Source: Rhodospirillaceae bacterium (GTDB lineage Bacteria; Pseudomonadota; Alphaproteobacteria; UBA8366; GCA-2717185). From it: a stretch of 13,919 nt of DNA. Below, piece by piece: positions 1 to 7,148 of the stretch. Where the stretch lies: the NCBI GenBank assembly GCA_018660965.1, contig JABJJH010000365.1, positions 1-13,919 of the forward strand, written 5' to 3'. The notes below the pieces were generated by a model, which saw only the letters and a list, made by a program, of their open reading frames with translations, was not told the DNA's origin and searched no databases. How positions within the stretch are numbered: position 1 is the first letter of the stretch; each line of letters begins with the position of its first letter. The position numbers and the translations under genes were made by a program.

Positions 1-285
1 CGGCAGGCACCCGACCGAGTTGTGGCCGCTCATGATCGTGGACACCGCCCCGCAGCCCACGGCGATTTCCTCCAGCGCCGCGCCATAGGCGAGGTGCCCG
101 GCCCCCGCGCCGCCCCATTGTTCGGGGACCAGCATGCCCAGGAACCCGAGTTTGCCCATGTCCGCCAGCGCGTCGCGGGGAAACGTTGCATTGCGTTCCC
201 AATCGGCGGCGTGCGGCGCCAATTGATCGCGGGCGAAATTGCGCGCCGCATCCTGTATCATGGTTTGTTCGTCGTTCAATTGCAT
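1..285 (-). CDS. Acyl-CoA dehydrogenase, N-terminal part (cut by window edge)
   Basis: The first 95 residues of a flavin-dependent acyl-CoA dehydrogenase can be read on the minus strand from the ATG at 285-283; the rest lies off the window. The start reads MQLNDEQTMIQDAARNFARD, the helical N-terminal domain of this family. It is followed by LGFLGMLVPEQWGGAG (residues about 46-61), the family's conserved LG-PE--GG segment. The family oxidises acyl-CoA thioesters at the alpha-beta bond, with FAD as cofactor and electron-transfer flavoprotein as acceptor; substrate chain length or branching cannot be told from this fragment. The start lies 10 bases after the stop of the MFS transporter gene, so the two are probably co-transcribed. 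The ribosome binding site is weak, which fits translational coupling. No FAD-binding or catalytic Glu region is visible because the C-terminus is missing. Confidence 0.9.
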   Translation of the reverse strand, partial: MQLNDEQTMIQDAARNFARDQLAPHAADWERNATFPRDALADMGKLGFLGMLVPEQWGGAGAGHLAYGAALEEIAVGCGAVSTIMSGHNSVGCLP

Positions 286-295
286 GGCCGCGCCG

Positions 296-1570
296 TCAGT
301 CCCTTGTTTTGTTAACGCCTCTGTCGCCGTCCAGATCCGCAGGCTTGAACAGCCACAGCGCGATGGGTCCGACGCTCATGATGATCGCGATATGCAGAAA
401 CGCCAAGCCCCAAGCGAACGAACTGGCGCCGCCCGCCATGTCGAGGATCATCCCCACCGCCAGGGGGCCGACGAAACCACCGGCGTAGCCCAGGGTCGAA
501 TGCACCGCCATGGTGGCCCCGCGCTGACCGGGCAGGGCGCTGCCCACCGCGCCCGCCGTCAGGGACGATGAATCGGCCCAGATCAAGGTCGCGTAAACCA
601 ACACCAGAACGGCGGCGATGGTGTAGGAAATGGCGCTGGCGAACCCGATCACCGCCGCCACCGCCATGGACAGGACCATGACCAAAAAGATGTAACGCCG
701 CCGGCCGAACCGGCGGGCGAGTTCGTTGCCCGAAACGCTGGCCCAAACGCCCAGCAACCCCATCACCGTCGCCACGGCGGTAGGCGTCAACCATTGCGAG
801 ACCCAGCCTTCGCCCGCGCCCCCCTGATTCCCGACTCCCTGGTTCGCCGCGACAAAGGTCAAAAAGACGACGACCCAGGCGCGCAGCGCGTTCATTTCCC
901 AGGTATGGACGCAATACCCCAGCGAATAAGCCAGCGCCGAACGATTGCGCAGCACCGGGCGGAAATCCAGCAACGCGGTTTTCGGCGCCCCGGCGGCGAC
1001 GGGGGCTGGAACCGGCGCGCGCGCGGGCAGGAACAACGCCATCAAGACGAACGCCAATCCGGCCCCCAACCCGCCCAGCGCGACGCCCCAGCGCCAGCCG
1101 AACCATTCCGCCACCGTGCCCGCGATGAGGAAGGACGCCGCCCCGCTGATCCCGACGCTGGCCGCGTGCGCCGCCACGGCGCGGGACTGGCCGGGGCCTT
1201 CGATGAAGTCGCTCAACGCTTTCAGCCCCGGCATGTAGGTGCCGGCCCAGCCGATCCCCCACAGGGTCCGGAACGCGACCGCCCACCAGAACCCGTCCGC
1301 CAACAGCGCATAGCCCAGCGCGGAAAACGTCGTCATGCCCACGCCGAACAGGTAAATGCGTTTCGGGTCGACCCGGTCGGTCAACGACACCAGCACCGGC
1401 ACCGACAGGGTGTAGCCCGCATAGAACATGCCCACGACCCAGCCCGCTTCGGTGTTGGTCATCGACCATTCGTCGATGAAGGACGGCAACAGCGCGGGAA
1501 TCGAATACGCGCCAATCTGGGCCAGGGTCTGCGCCAGACAGACAAGCGCGATGATACGAACGGGAGACAC
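296..1570 (-). CDS. MFS transporter, 424 residues, substrate unknown
   Basis: This is a major facilitator superfamily permease of typical length with about 12 hydrophobic segments. The loop between helices 2 and 3 carries SLTDRVDPKR (residues 62-71), a form of the MFS motif A with Asp65 and basic residues 70-71. The region around residues 101-120 (RTLWGIGWAGTYMPGLKALS) resembles helix 4 of sugar and organic-anion permeases. A longer hydrophilic stretch near the middle marks the link between the two six-helix halves. The start is a GTG at 1570-1568 with AAAGG about 12 bases upstream; no better in-frame start lies upstream. It sits immediately before the acyl-CoA dehydrogenase gene, which suggests uptake of an acid that is later activated to a CoA ester, but that is inference. 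A 443-residue reading frame in another minus frame over the same bases is a GC-driven shadow. Confidence 0.88.
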   Translation of the reverse strand: MSPVRIIALVCLAQTLAQIGAYSIPALLPSFIDEWSMTNTEAGWVVGMFYAGYTLSVPVLVSLTDRVDPKRIYLFGVGMTTFSALGYALLADGFWWAVAFRTLWGIGWAGTYMPGLKALSDFIEGPGQSRAVAAHAASVGISGAASFLIAGTVAEWFGWRWGVALGGLGAGLAFVLMALFLPARAPVPAPVAAGAPKTALLDFRPVLRNRSALAYSLGYCVHTWEMNALRAWVVVFLTFVAANQGVGNQGGAGEGWVSQWLTPTAVATVMGLLGVWASVSGNELARRFGRRRYIFLVMVLSMAVAAVIGFASAISYTIAAVLVLVYATLIWADSSSLTAGAVGSALPGQRGATMAVHSTLGYAGGFVGPLAVGMILDMAGGASSFAWGLAFLHIAIIMSVGPIALWLFKPADLDGDRGVNKTRD

Positions 1571-1671
1571 GGGCGGCGACGACCTTTGGCGGGTTCAGCG
1601 AGTGATTGATATAGCGAGGGTCACCCGGCCATCCGAACATCAATGGCGAGGTCGGTCAATCCAGTTCCCGA

Positions 1672-4629
1672 TCAGGTGTCGAGCGTGGCGCTGACCTTTT
1701 CAAGCAACTCGGTTCGCAAGTATGGCTTCGAGAGCAAAATCGCGTCGGCGTCTATTTGGCCTTGGTGAAAGACGGTGTTGTCGGCATAGCCTGTTGCGTA
1801 CAGAACTTTGATGCCTGGTTGAAGCCGTTTGGCTTCTGCCGCGATTTCCACGCCGTTCATGCCGCCCGGCAAAACAATATCCGTGAACAAGAGATCGAAC
1901 GCCGCGCCTTCCGTCATGCAACTTATCGCCGCCGCGCCGGTTTCCGCCTCAACGACATCATAACCCTGGTCCCTTAAAATGCTTACCGGAACCTGGCGTA
2001 CATTCGGGTCATCCTCGATGACCAGAATACGTTCGAATCTGGGTGCGAATTCAGTCGGGTCAGAGGTGATGCCGCGTCTCTCAATAATTTCCAGCGACCG
2101 CGGCAAATAGAGGTTGATCGTCGCGCCGTGATCGACCTCGCTGTCTATTGTTATGTGCCCCTCGGATTGCTTCACGAATCCGTAGACCATGCTCAGGCCA
2201 AGGCCACTGCCTGCGCCAATGTCCTTGGTCGTGAAGAACGGTTCGAATACTTTCGTTAACACCTCGGGCGTCATGCCGACGCCGGTGTCGCCCACCGAAA
2301 CCTTCACATAGTCGCCTGGCGTAACTTCCTCGTGGCGCGCAGCGAAGGCCTTGTCGAGCGTGACATTGGCGGTGCTGATGTTCAAAGAGCCGCCCTTGGG
2401 CATGGCGTCCCGTGCGTTGATCGCCAAATTCACCAGCGCGTTTTCGAACTGATGTGGGTCTATCGACGCGGGCCAGAGGTCTGTTGCGGGTTCGATTTTT
2501 AACTCAATCGTTTCTCCAAGCGTGCGTCCAAGCATTTCCTCGAGGCCGTCGATCAAGCTAGATACGTTCGCCGAAACGGGTGACAACGCTTGTTGCCGGG
2601 AAAACGCCAACAGACGTTGCGTCAGCGAGGACGCTCTTTTTACGGCGAGTTTGATCGCCTCCACCTTTGTTTGCGCCGCGTCATCCCCGCTAATCTCGAA
2701 TTCCAACATTTCGGCGTTACCGAGCATGACAAAGAGAAGATTGTTGAAGTCATGCGCCACGCCGCCTGTTAGTTGACCCACGGCTTCCATTCGCTGGGCT
2801 TGTCGGAGTTGATCTTCGATGCCCTTGCGTTCCGAGATATCGGTCGCGAGCATGATTATGCCGCCATCTGGTAATCGTTGCTCGGACACTTGAAACCATT
2901 TTCCATCCAGTCGATTCACAACGAACGGGTCGCCTGGGTTTTGGTGTTTTTCGATGCGATTCCGTACCCACTGTTCCTCTTGTCCCCTGGCTTCCGGAAT
3001 TTGGTTTCGCTCCACACTGACTCTTAGATTCTCTTCAAATGTACGCCCCAGGACAGATTCTTCGGGCAACAAGCTAAGCGAATCCAGATACCCTTTATTA
3101 CAGATCACCAAGCAGTCGTCCGAATCGTATATCGCCAGTAGTTCCGACATTTCCTCGACGGCGACGGCGAGACGTTGCTGCCGGGCTTCAAGCCGTTTGC
3201 GTTCGGAAATGTCGGTCATGATCGTGCCGACGCCGGTAATCGCGCCAATTTGGTCGCGAATGGGAAACTTGGTTACGATGTGGTCAAGATGCGCGCCGTT
3301 TTGCAGAACGACGGCGCGCTCCTCTGACGAAGCCTCGCCGCTTTCCAGCACGTGCAATTCATGATTCTTGATCGCCATGTCCGCATCGCTATCGACCATG
3401 GACGTCACCGTTTGGCCGATAATGTCGCGGGCGGGGTAGCCATGGGTGTACTCGAAGGCGCGGTTGACGATTTGGAGCACCCGGTCCTGGTCCTTCACCA
3501 GGATTGGCGAGGGGCAATTGTCGATAATGGAGCGCAGGAGAGCCTCGCGTTCCGCCAGGGCGCGCTCGGCAGTTTTGAGCTGGGTGACATCGAAGGCCGT
3601 CGTTGCTATCGCAATCACGTCGCCAGAAGCGTCGAATATTGGAACCTTGTGGATCACCAGGTTTTGAATTCGGTTGGTGTTGAACCCTCTAACCGCTGTG
3701 TAGACCAAACTCTCGCCCGTCTCGATGACCTTTTGATCGGCGCATTCAATTTGTTCCGCATCTTCAGGTGGGTTCGTATCGTGGAGCGTTTTGCCAACTA
3801 ATTCGCCGGGATTACTTTCCGCCCAATCGCTAAACGTTTTGTTGACCAATAAATAATGGCCGTCCTTGTCCTTGAGTGAAATCGCCGCCGCCGACGCATC
3901 GACTAAAGTCATAAACCGTTTTTTCGAGTCCTGGATGGCGATTTCCGCCTGCTTGCGTTCGGTGATATCCGTGGTGCTTCCCCGGTAGCCGGTGAAGACG
4001 CTCGCATCGTCGAACACAGGGACGCCGCTGGCGCTTACGTAAATCGTGGCTCCGCCCGGTCCCGGTATTGTGAATTCAAAATTCCGAAAGGCTCGTCTCG
4101 CTTCGACATCGGCTTTATGCGCGGCCCATGAAGCCTCGCTGTCTTCCTGCAAGGCGCGGTCCCAGCGGCGCGCGCCAAGCCGCTCCGACACCTTGAGTCC
4201 CGTTATGTCTTCGTAGCGCTGCGACACATAGGAATAACGAAGGTCCGCATCCATTTCCCAATACCAGTCGGAGGACACGTCGGCGAAATCCTTGAACCGG
4301 CGCTCGCTTTCACGCAGGGATCGATTCATGCGGACCAGCGCATGCTGGCGCCACCAGACCATGCCGATAAGGACGACGCCCATTAAGACGCCCATGGCCG
4401 CGATGACGCGATCAATCGTCCAAAAAAGTCTTTTTTCGCCATGCAGTAGGACCGGAATGTCCTTGTCTTCCACAATATCAGCAGACCCCATGACGCCCTT
4501 CACAACCGTCGCTTCGGGGCCAATATTTGTTTTCGCCAAGGCCATCGTTGGACCGTTGACGCTTACAGCGAACCAAAGCGCCGGGACCAAAGCCAAGAGG
4601 TGGAATATTTTGACCGCCAACGCTGTCAT
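1672..4629 (-). CDS. Membrane hybrid histidine kinase: 4 PAS + HisKA + HATPase + receiver
   Basis: A 985-residue sensor kinase. Residues 4-25 form a first hydrophobic segment and 74-92 a second, leaving only a short periplasmic loop of about 48 residues, so sensing is probably done in the cytoplasm. Four PAS units follow at about 108-228, 235-355, 362-480 and 488-603. All but the second end in the TDI(S/T)ERK signature; the second ends FDVTQLKTAER. The HisKA H-box is GGVAHDFNNLL with phospho-acceptor His626. The HATPase domain has the N-box NLAINARDA (Asn738), DTGVGM (781-786), FEPFFTTK (795-802) and GSGLGLSMVYG (807-817). The receiver spans about 866-982 with acidic pair Asp873/Asp874, phospho-acceptor Asp917 (TDIVLPGG) and Lys968 (SKPY). 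The GGVAHDFNNLL and FFTTK forms are typical of the PAS-rich hybrid kinase class. No cognate regulator is encoded nearby. The ATG at 4629 has a poor ribosome binding site. The signal is unknown. Confidence 0.95.
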   Translation of the reverse strand: MTALAVKIFHLLALVPALWFAVSVNGPTMALAKTNIGPEATVVKGVMGSADIVEDKDIPVLLHGEKRLFWTIDRVIAAMGVLMGVVLIGMVWWRQHALVRMNRSLRESERRFKDFADVSSDWYWEMDADLRYSYVSQRYEDITGLKVSERLGARRWDRALQEDSEASWAAHKADVEARRAFRNFEFTIPGPGGATIYVSASGVPVFDDASVFTGYRGSTTDITERKQAEIAIQDSKKRFMTLVDASAAAISLKDKDGHYLLVNKTFSDWAESNPGELVGKTLHDTNPPEDAEQIECADQKVIETGESLVYTAVRGFNTNRIQNLVIHKVPIFDASGDVIAIATTAFDVTQLKTAERALAEREALLRSIIDNCPSPILVKDQDRVLQIVNRAFEYTHGYPARDIIGQTVTSMVDSDADMAIKNHELHVLESGEASSEERAVVLQNGAHLDHIVTKFPIRDQIGAITGVGTIMTDISERKRLEARQQRLAVAVEEMSELLAIYDSDDCLVICNKGYLDSLSLLPEESVLGRTFEENLRVSVERNQIPEARGQEEQWVRNRIEKHQNPGDPFVVNRLDGKWFQVSEQRLPDGGIIMLATDISERKGIEDQLRQAQRMEAVGQLTGGVAHDFNNLLFVMLGNAEMLEFEISGDDAAQTKVEAIKLAVKRASSLTQRLLAFSRQQALSPVSANVSSLIDGLEEMLGRTLGETIELKIEPATDLWPASIDPHQFENALVNLAINARDAMPKGGSLNISTANVTLDKAFAARHEEVTPGDYVKVSVGDTGVGMTPEVLTKVFEPFFTTKDIGAGSGLGLSMVYGFVKQSEGHITIDSEVDHGATINLYLPRSLEIIERRGITSDPTEFAPRFERILVIEDDPNVRQVPVSILRDQGYDVVEAETGAAAISCMTEGAAFDLLFTDIVLPGGMNGVEIAAEAKRLQPGIKVLYATGYADNTVFHQGQIDADAILLSKPYLRTELLEKVSATLDT

Positions 4630-4797
4630 CGGTTTGCTTTCGGTTGCGTGCTGGTTAGTTTGAATTGAATATTATCCAGTATGGTAATATCGTAGATTGC
4701 ATAAGAACGCGCACTTCACCGTCAGACATTATAGTTAATATATAATAAATATATAGTTAATGATCATTTTTCTCGTTTTAGTATGTTTTTTGAAATG
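4630..4797. other. AT-rich intergenic gap upstream of the kinase
   Basis: This stretch is far richer in A and T than its surroundings, especially 4725-4795. It contains the direct repeat TATAGTTAAT at 4730-4739 and 4752-4761 (22-bp period) and the perfect palindrome AATGATCATT at 4759-4768. No open reading frame of note is present. It separates the kinase gene from the terminase-like gene and may mark one edge of an acquired segment, or be the kinase's control region, or both. Confidence 0.6.
4728..4733 (-). promoter_or_regulatory. Candidate -10 element of the hybrid kinase gene
   Basis: The minus strand reads TATAAT here, about 100 bases upstream of the kinase ATG. No convincing -35 hexamer is found at 16-18 bases, and the region is so AT-rich that a chance match is possible. 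Confidence 0.3.
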
Positions 4798-5370
4798 CTA
4801 ACCCCCGGCCCCCTTTTCGGTAAGCATGGGTATGCTTCGGTTAACATTTTCGGGGTTAACATTTTCGGGGTTAACATTTTCGATGGTCGGCGCGATGGCG
4901 CGCCCTGAAATTAAAGGGGGCGAAATTAAGGGGAGCGAAATCAGGGTGGGGCGCAAATCCACCGGTTCCGCGCCAAGATCGCCGGTCATGTGGAAGTTCA
5001 ATTCCCCGTTCTCCCCCTCTTGCGTCACCATGCTCAACCGGGCCTGCAGCTCCACCGCGCGGACGGCGGCGTGGTATTGGTGGCTCGCCATCGAGCCTTC
5101 GTAGATCGCCTCCAGCTTGGATAAAATCGTGTCCTTGCGCAGACAGTTGCGGGCCGCGACATCGGCGCGCAATTCATCGATGCGGGCGCGGATGTCGGGC
5201 CGTTCCAGCAAGCGATAAGCCTGCACCGTCGCGCCCTTGGGCGAATATCCGGCCTCCAGCGCCGCGTACCGCCCGACCGGTTGGCGAACATAGGCCTCGC
5301 AGAACCGCTTCTGGCGCTCGTTCAAACTCGGGGCGTTTAAACTTTTGGCGTTTAACGTTTCAGCATCCAT
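4798..5370 (-). CDS. Orphan phage terminase small subunit-like protein with three pentapeptide repeat arrays
   Basis: The core, about residues 16-75 (LNERQKRFCEAYVRQPVGRY, then an AALEAGYSPKGATVQAYRLL stretch and ERPDIRARIDELRA), matches the Terminase_2-type small subunit: 'RQ-RF---Y', 'A---AGYS-K-A---A-RLL--P-I'. Such proteins recognise packaging sites on phage DNA through a helix-turn-helix and hand them to the large subunit. No large terminase subunit, portal or capsid gene is in the window, so this is an orphan. The ATG at 5370 is preferred over the TTG at 5394 because GAGGA lies 7 bases before it; this gives 190 residues. Three arrays of three 5-residue units are present: TLNAK/SLNAP/SLNER (5-19), LISLP/LISPP/LISGR (143-157) and ENVNP/ENVNP/ENVNR (164-178). 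The C-terminal third is otherwise low in recognisable structure. It could instead be a domesticated DNA-binding protein linked to the neighbouring methyltransferase and Vsr genes. Confidence 0.75.
   Translation of the reverse strand: MDAETLNAKSLNAPSLNERQKRFCEAYVRQPVGRYAALEAGYSPKGATVQAYRLLERPDIRARIDELRADVAARNCLRKDTILSKLEAIYEGSMASHQYHAAVRAVELQARLSMVTQEGENGELNFHMTGDLGAEPVDLRPTLISLPLISPPLISGRAIAPTIENVNPENVNPENVNRSIPMLTEKGAGG
4837..4881 (-). repeat. Tandem array of 15-bp units, C-terminal (ENVNP x3)
   Basis: On the plus strand the unit TTAACATTTTCGGGG occurs exactly at 4841-4855 and 4856-4870, and its first 12 bases recur at 4871-4882. The unit is a multiple of three, so it repeats five codons in frame. 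The two identical copies point to recent duplication by slippage. Confidence 0.9.
4900..4950 (-). repeat. Tandem array of 15-bp units, central (LISPP x3)
   Basis: Three units lie at 4906-4920, 4921-4935 and 4936-4950 on the plus strand, each beginning (T/C)GAAAT(T/C)A followed by a G-rich end. They encode LISLP, LISPP and LISGR. They are more diverged than the C-terminal array. Confidence 0.8.
5314..5364 (-). repeat. Tandem array of 15-bp units, N-terminal (SLNAP x3)
   Basis: Three units at 5320-5334, 5335-5349 and 5350-5364 on the plus strand all begin GTT(T/C)AA and mostly end GGC or AGC. They encode TLNAK, SLNAP and SLNER immediately ahead of the terminase-like core. Confidence 0.75.
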
Positions 5371-5400
5371 AACGTCATCCTCGATAAAATCCAATATAGG

Positions 5401-5429
5401 TATATAATACTAATAAAGGAACAAATCAA
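5401..5429 (-). promoter_or_regulatory. Candidate sigma-70-type promoter of the terminase-like gene
   Basis: On the minus strand TTGATT (5429-5424) is followed after exactly 17 bases by TATATA (5406-5401), about 31 bases upstream of the chosen ATG at 5370. The -35 element overlaps the stop codon of the Vsr gene. The short gap is AT-rich in a GC-rich neighbourhood, which suggests the terminase-like gene can be expressed separately from the methyltransferase-Vsr pair. Confidence 0.45.
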
Positions 5430-5830
5430 GAACTTATTAGAAATTCATGGAGCCGTATCGCCAGCGCTTCCCGGTCCTTGATCTCGCATTCCCACACGGC
5501 CAGCACCGCCCAGCCCCGTTGGGTTAGCGCGGCGGCGGACTCGGCGTCGCGCGTGCGGTTGCGGTCGATTTTTGCGACCCAGTACGCCGTATTGGTCTTG
5601 GGAACCCGCGCGCCGCGTTTGCAATGATGGCCGTGCCAGAAACAGCCATGCACGAAGATGACCTTGCGGCGCGGCCCGAAGGCGAGGTCGGGTTTGCCCG
5701 GCAAGTCGGAACGGTGAAGCCGGTAGCGATACCCCAGGGCGTGGACCAGGCGGCGCACGATCATTTCAGGCTTGGTGTCGCGGCTTTTCACCGCGCGCAT
5801 GGTTCGGGACCGGGTGGGATCGACGCTCAT
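5426..5830 (-). CDS. vsr: Very short patch repair endonuclease (Vsr)
   Basis: A 134-residue protein of the usual Vsr size. The family nicks DNA 5' of the thymine in T:G mismatches that arise when 5-methylcytosine deaminates, so that repair restores C:G. Visible features in order are TRSRTMRAVKSRDTKPE (residues 6-22) with Glu22, LPGKPDLAF (43-51) with catalytic Asp48, and FVHGCFWHGHHC (59-70) with His61, His66, His69 and zinc-ligand-type cysteines. VWEC (112-115) supplies a further zinc-ligand-type cysteine. I chose the ATG at 5830 because it follows the methyltransferase stop by 10 bases and begins right before the conserved region; an in-frame start at 5890 would overlap the methyltransferase. 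The pairing with a C5 methyltransferase is the standard arrangement and implies that the two share a recognition site. Confidence 0.93.
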   Translation of the reverse strand: MSVDPTRSRTMRAVKSRDTKPEMIVRRLVHALGYRYRLHRSDLPGKPDLAFGPRRKVIFVHGCFWHGHHCKRGARVPKTNTAYWVAKIDRNRTRDAESAAALTQRGWAVLAVWECEIKDREALAIRLHEFLISS

Positions 5831-5840
5831 GGCGCGCCGG

Positions 5841-6980
5841 TCAGGCCGCTGCGCGAACGCCGTTCGCCGCGAGGACCGGTTCCAGAACATGGGCGGCGAT
5901 ATGGCGGACCACGGGCGCGACGACGCCGTCCCCGGCCAGATGCAGGGCGGCGGTGGTGCGGTCCGGCAAATGGTAGCCCTCGGGAAGCCCCATCAGACGG
6001 GCGGCTTCGCGCGGCGCCAACAGGCGAGATCGGATCGACGGCCCCTCGACCACCAACAGGATTTGACGGCTCGACCCGCCCGACGGCGTGCGCAGACATC
6101 CCGACACCTCGTCGAAACGAACCTCCGCGCGTTGCCGCTTTTGTCCGTTTGCATCGGTTCGGGTGCGCCGGAACAATGCGCCCACCATCCGGCGGCCCGA
6201 CTGCTGGGCCTCTTGCACCTTGGCGCGGTGGCGGGGGCTCATCAGGCTCAACAGATAATCCGTGTCGGTGCGCCAGTCGACGCCGGGCGGTTCGTCCTCG
6301 ATCAACGCCGACAGCGATGTGTTGCGCGCGGGCGGCGTGGGGATATCCCACCACAGCCAATTTGTCCTTGCCTTCGGCGGCAATAATCCTGCGGTGTCGG
6401 CCAGCTTGGCTGGATGCCAGGGGGCCATGGGGGCTTTCGAGGTGCAGCCCGGCGGGATCGCCAGATCCCCGCGCACGCCGATGACGAACAGACGCGGGCG
6501 GGATTGCGGCACGAAATGTACGGCGTCGATGACGACGGCGCCGAAGCGATAGTTTTGATCGGCGAAGGCCGTCGCCAGCGCGGCGAAATCGGCGCCGCCA
6601 TGCGACGTCAACGCGCCGTAGACATTTTCCAGGACAATCAGCCCCGGCGCGCGGCCCTCATCGCCCAGGGTGCGCATTAAATTCCAGAACGGCCAGAACG
6701 CGCCGCTGCGCCCGCCCTCCAGGCCTCGTCCCGCGCCCGCCAGCGACAAGTCCTGGCATGGAAACGACGCCCAGGCCATGTCGGGGCGCCCCGGCAAATC
6801 CCCGGTCGTCACCTTCGCCACGTCGCCGAGCAGAAATTCCACGCCGCCATCGTGGTTGGCGCGATAGACCGCCGCCTTGCGAGGATCGAAATCATTGGCG
6901 AAAGAACACGTCCAGCCCGGCCCAAGACCAACCCCGGCCATGCCGCCGCCCGCAAAGAAATCATAGTACTGGTAGGTCAT
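5841..6980 (-). CDS. DNA (cytosine-5-)-methyltransferase
   Basis: A 379-residue C5-cytosine methyltransferase with the family motifs in normal order. Motif I is DFFAGGGMAGVGLG (residues 7-20), which binds S-adenosylmethionine. Motif IV is FPCQDLS (73-79) with catalytic Cys75, motif VI is ENV (118-120), and motif VIII is QSRPRLFVIGVR (159-170). The target-recognition region lies at about 175-300 and includes RTPSGGSSRQ (297-306). Motif IX is near APREAARLMGLPEGY (322-336). Motif X is LAGDGVVAPVV (348-358), with Gly-Asp where Gly-Asn is usual. It is followed after 10 bases by the Vsr gene; no restriction endonuclease is recognisable beside it. It therefore looks like an orphan modification/Vsr pair of the Dcm kind, or the remnant of a type II system. 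The recognition sequence cannot be read from the protein. The ATG at 6980 is the chosen start. Confidence 0.93.
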   Translation of the reverse strand: MTYQYYDFFAGGGMAGVGLGPGWTCSFANDFDPRKAAVYRANHDGGVEFLLGDVAKVTTGDLPGRPDMAWASFPCQDLSLAGAGRGLEGGRSGAFWPFWNLMRTLGDEGRAPGLIVLENVYGALTSHGGADFAALATAFADQNYRFGAVVIDAVHFVPQSRPRLFVIGVRGDLAIPPGCTSKAPMAPWHPAKLADTAGLLPPKARTNWLWWDIPTPPARNTSLSALIEDEPPGVDWRTDTDYLLSLMSPRHRAKVQEAQQSGRRMVGALFRRTRTDANGQKRQRAEVRFDEVSGCLRTPSGGSSRQILLVVEGPSIRSRLLAPREAARLMGLPEGYHLPDRTTAALHLAGDGVVAPVVRHIAAHVLEPVLAANGVRAAA

Positions 6981-7095
6981 GCCGCCGCCGCTCCGATATC
7001 TGGTAGAGTGCCTTGGAACATGGCGAGCGGCAACCCTGAAATCATACCTGACTGCGCGACTCGGTCATGGTTCCGCTTTTCTTCGCGTCGCGCGA

Positions 7096-7104
7096 TGCTA
7101 CACT
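7096..7104 (+). promoter_or_regulatory. Candidate extended -10 promoter of the peroxiredoxin gene
   Basis: TGCTACACT at 7096-7104 matches the extended -10 pattern (TGnTAnnnT) about 45 bases upstream of the GTG start. A -35 hexamer at the usual distance is poor (around CTTTTC at 7076-7081). Confidence 0.3.
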
Positions 7105-7131
7105 GCGGGCGTTACCGTTTTTCGAAACAGT

Positions 7132-7140
7132 GGAGGGAGG
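7132..7140 (+). promoter_or_regulatory. Strong ribosome binding site fixing the GTG start
   Basis: GGAGGGAGG lies 8 bases before the GTG at 7149. It is among the best Shine-Dalgarno matches in the window. It shows that the frame is an actively translated gene whose product starts at 7149 and therefore meets the TGA at codon 44. Confidence 0.75.
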
Positions 7141-7148
7141 AATTCTCC

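Noticed and set aside
312..1643. 443-residue minus-strand reading frame overlapping the MFS gene
   Set aside because: Its translation is Arg/Gly-rich with no family resemblance, while the alternative frame gives a clean 12-helix permease.
4837..4950. Possible CRISPR-like array in the terminase-like gene
   Set aside because: Units are 15 bp, directly adjacent without spacers, and are exact multiples of a codon inside an open frame; they are coding tandem repeats.
5831..5890. Vsr start at 5890
   Set aside because: It would add 20 residues not seen in the family and overlap the methyltransferase by 50 bases; the ATG at 5830 fits family length.
5624..6484. 286-residue plus-strand frame opposite the methyltransferase and Vsr genes
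   Set aside because: Low-complexity Arg/Pro-rich translation; both minus-strand genes have full catalytic motifs.
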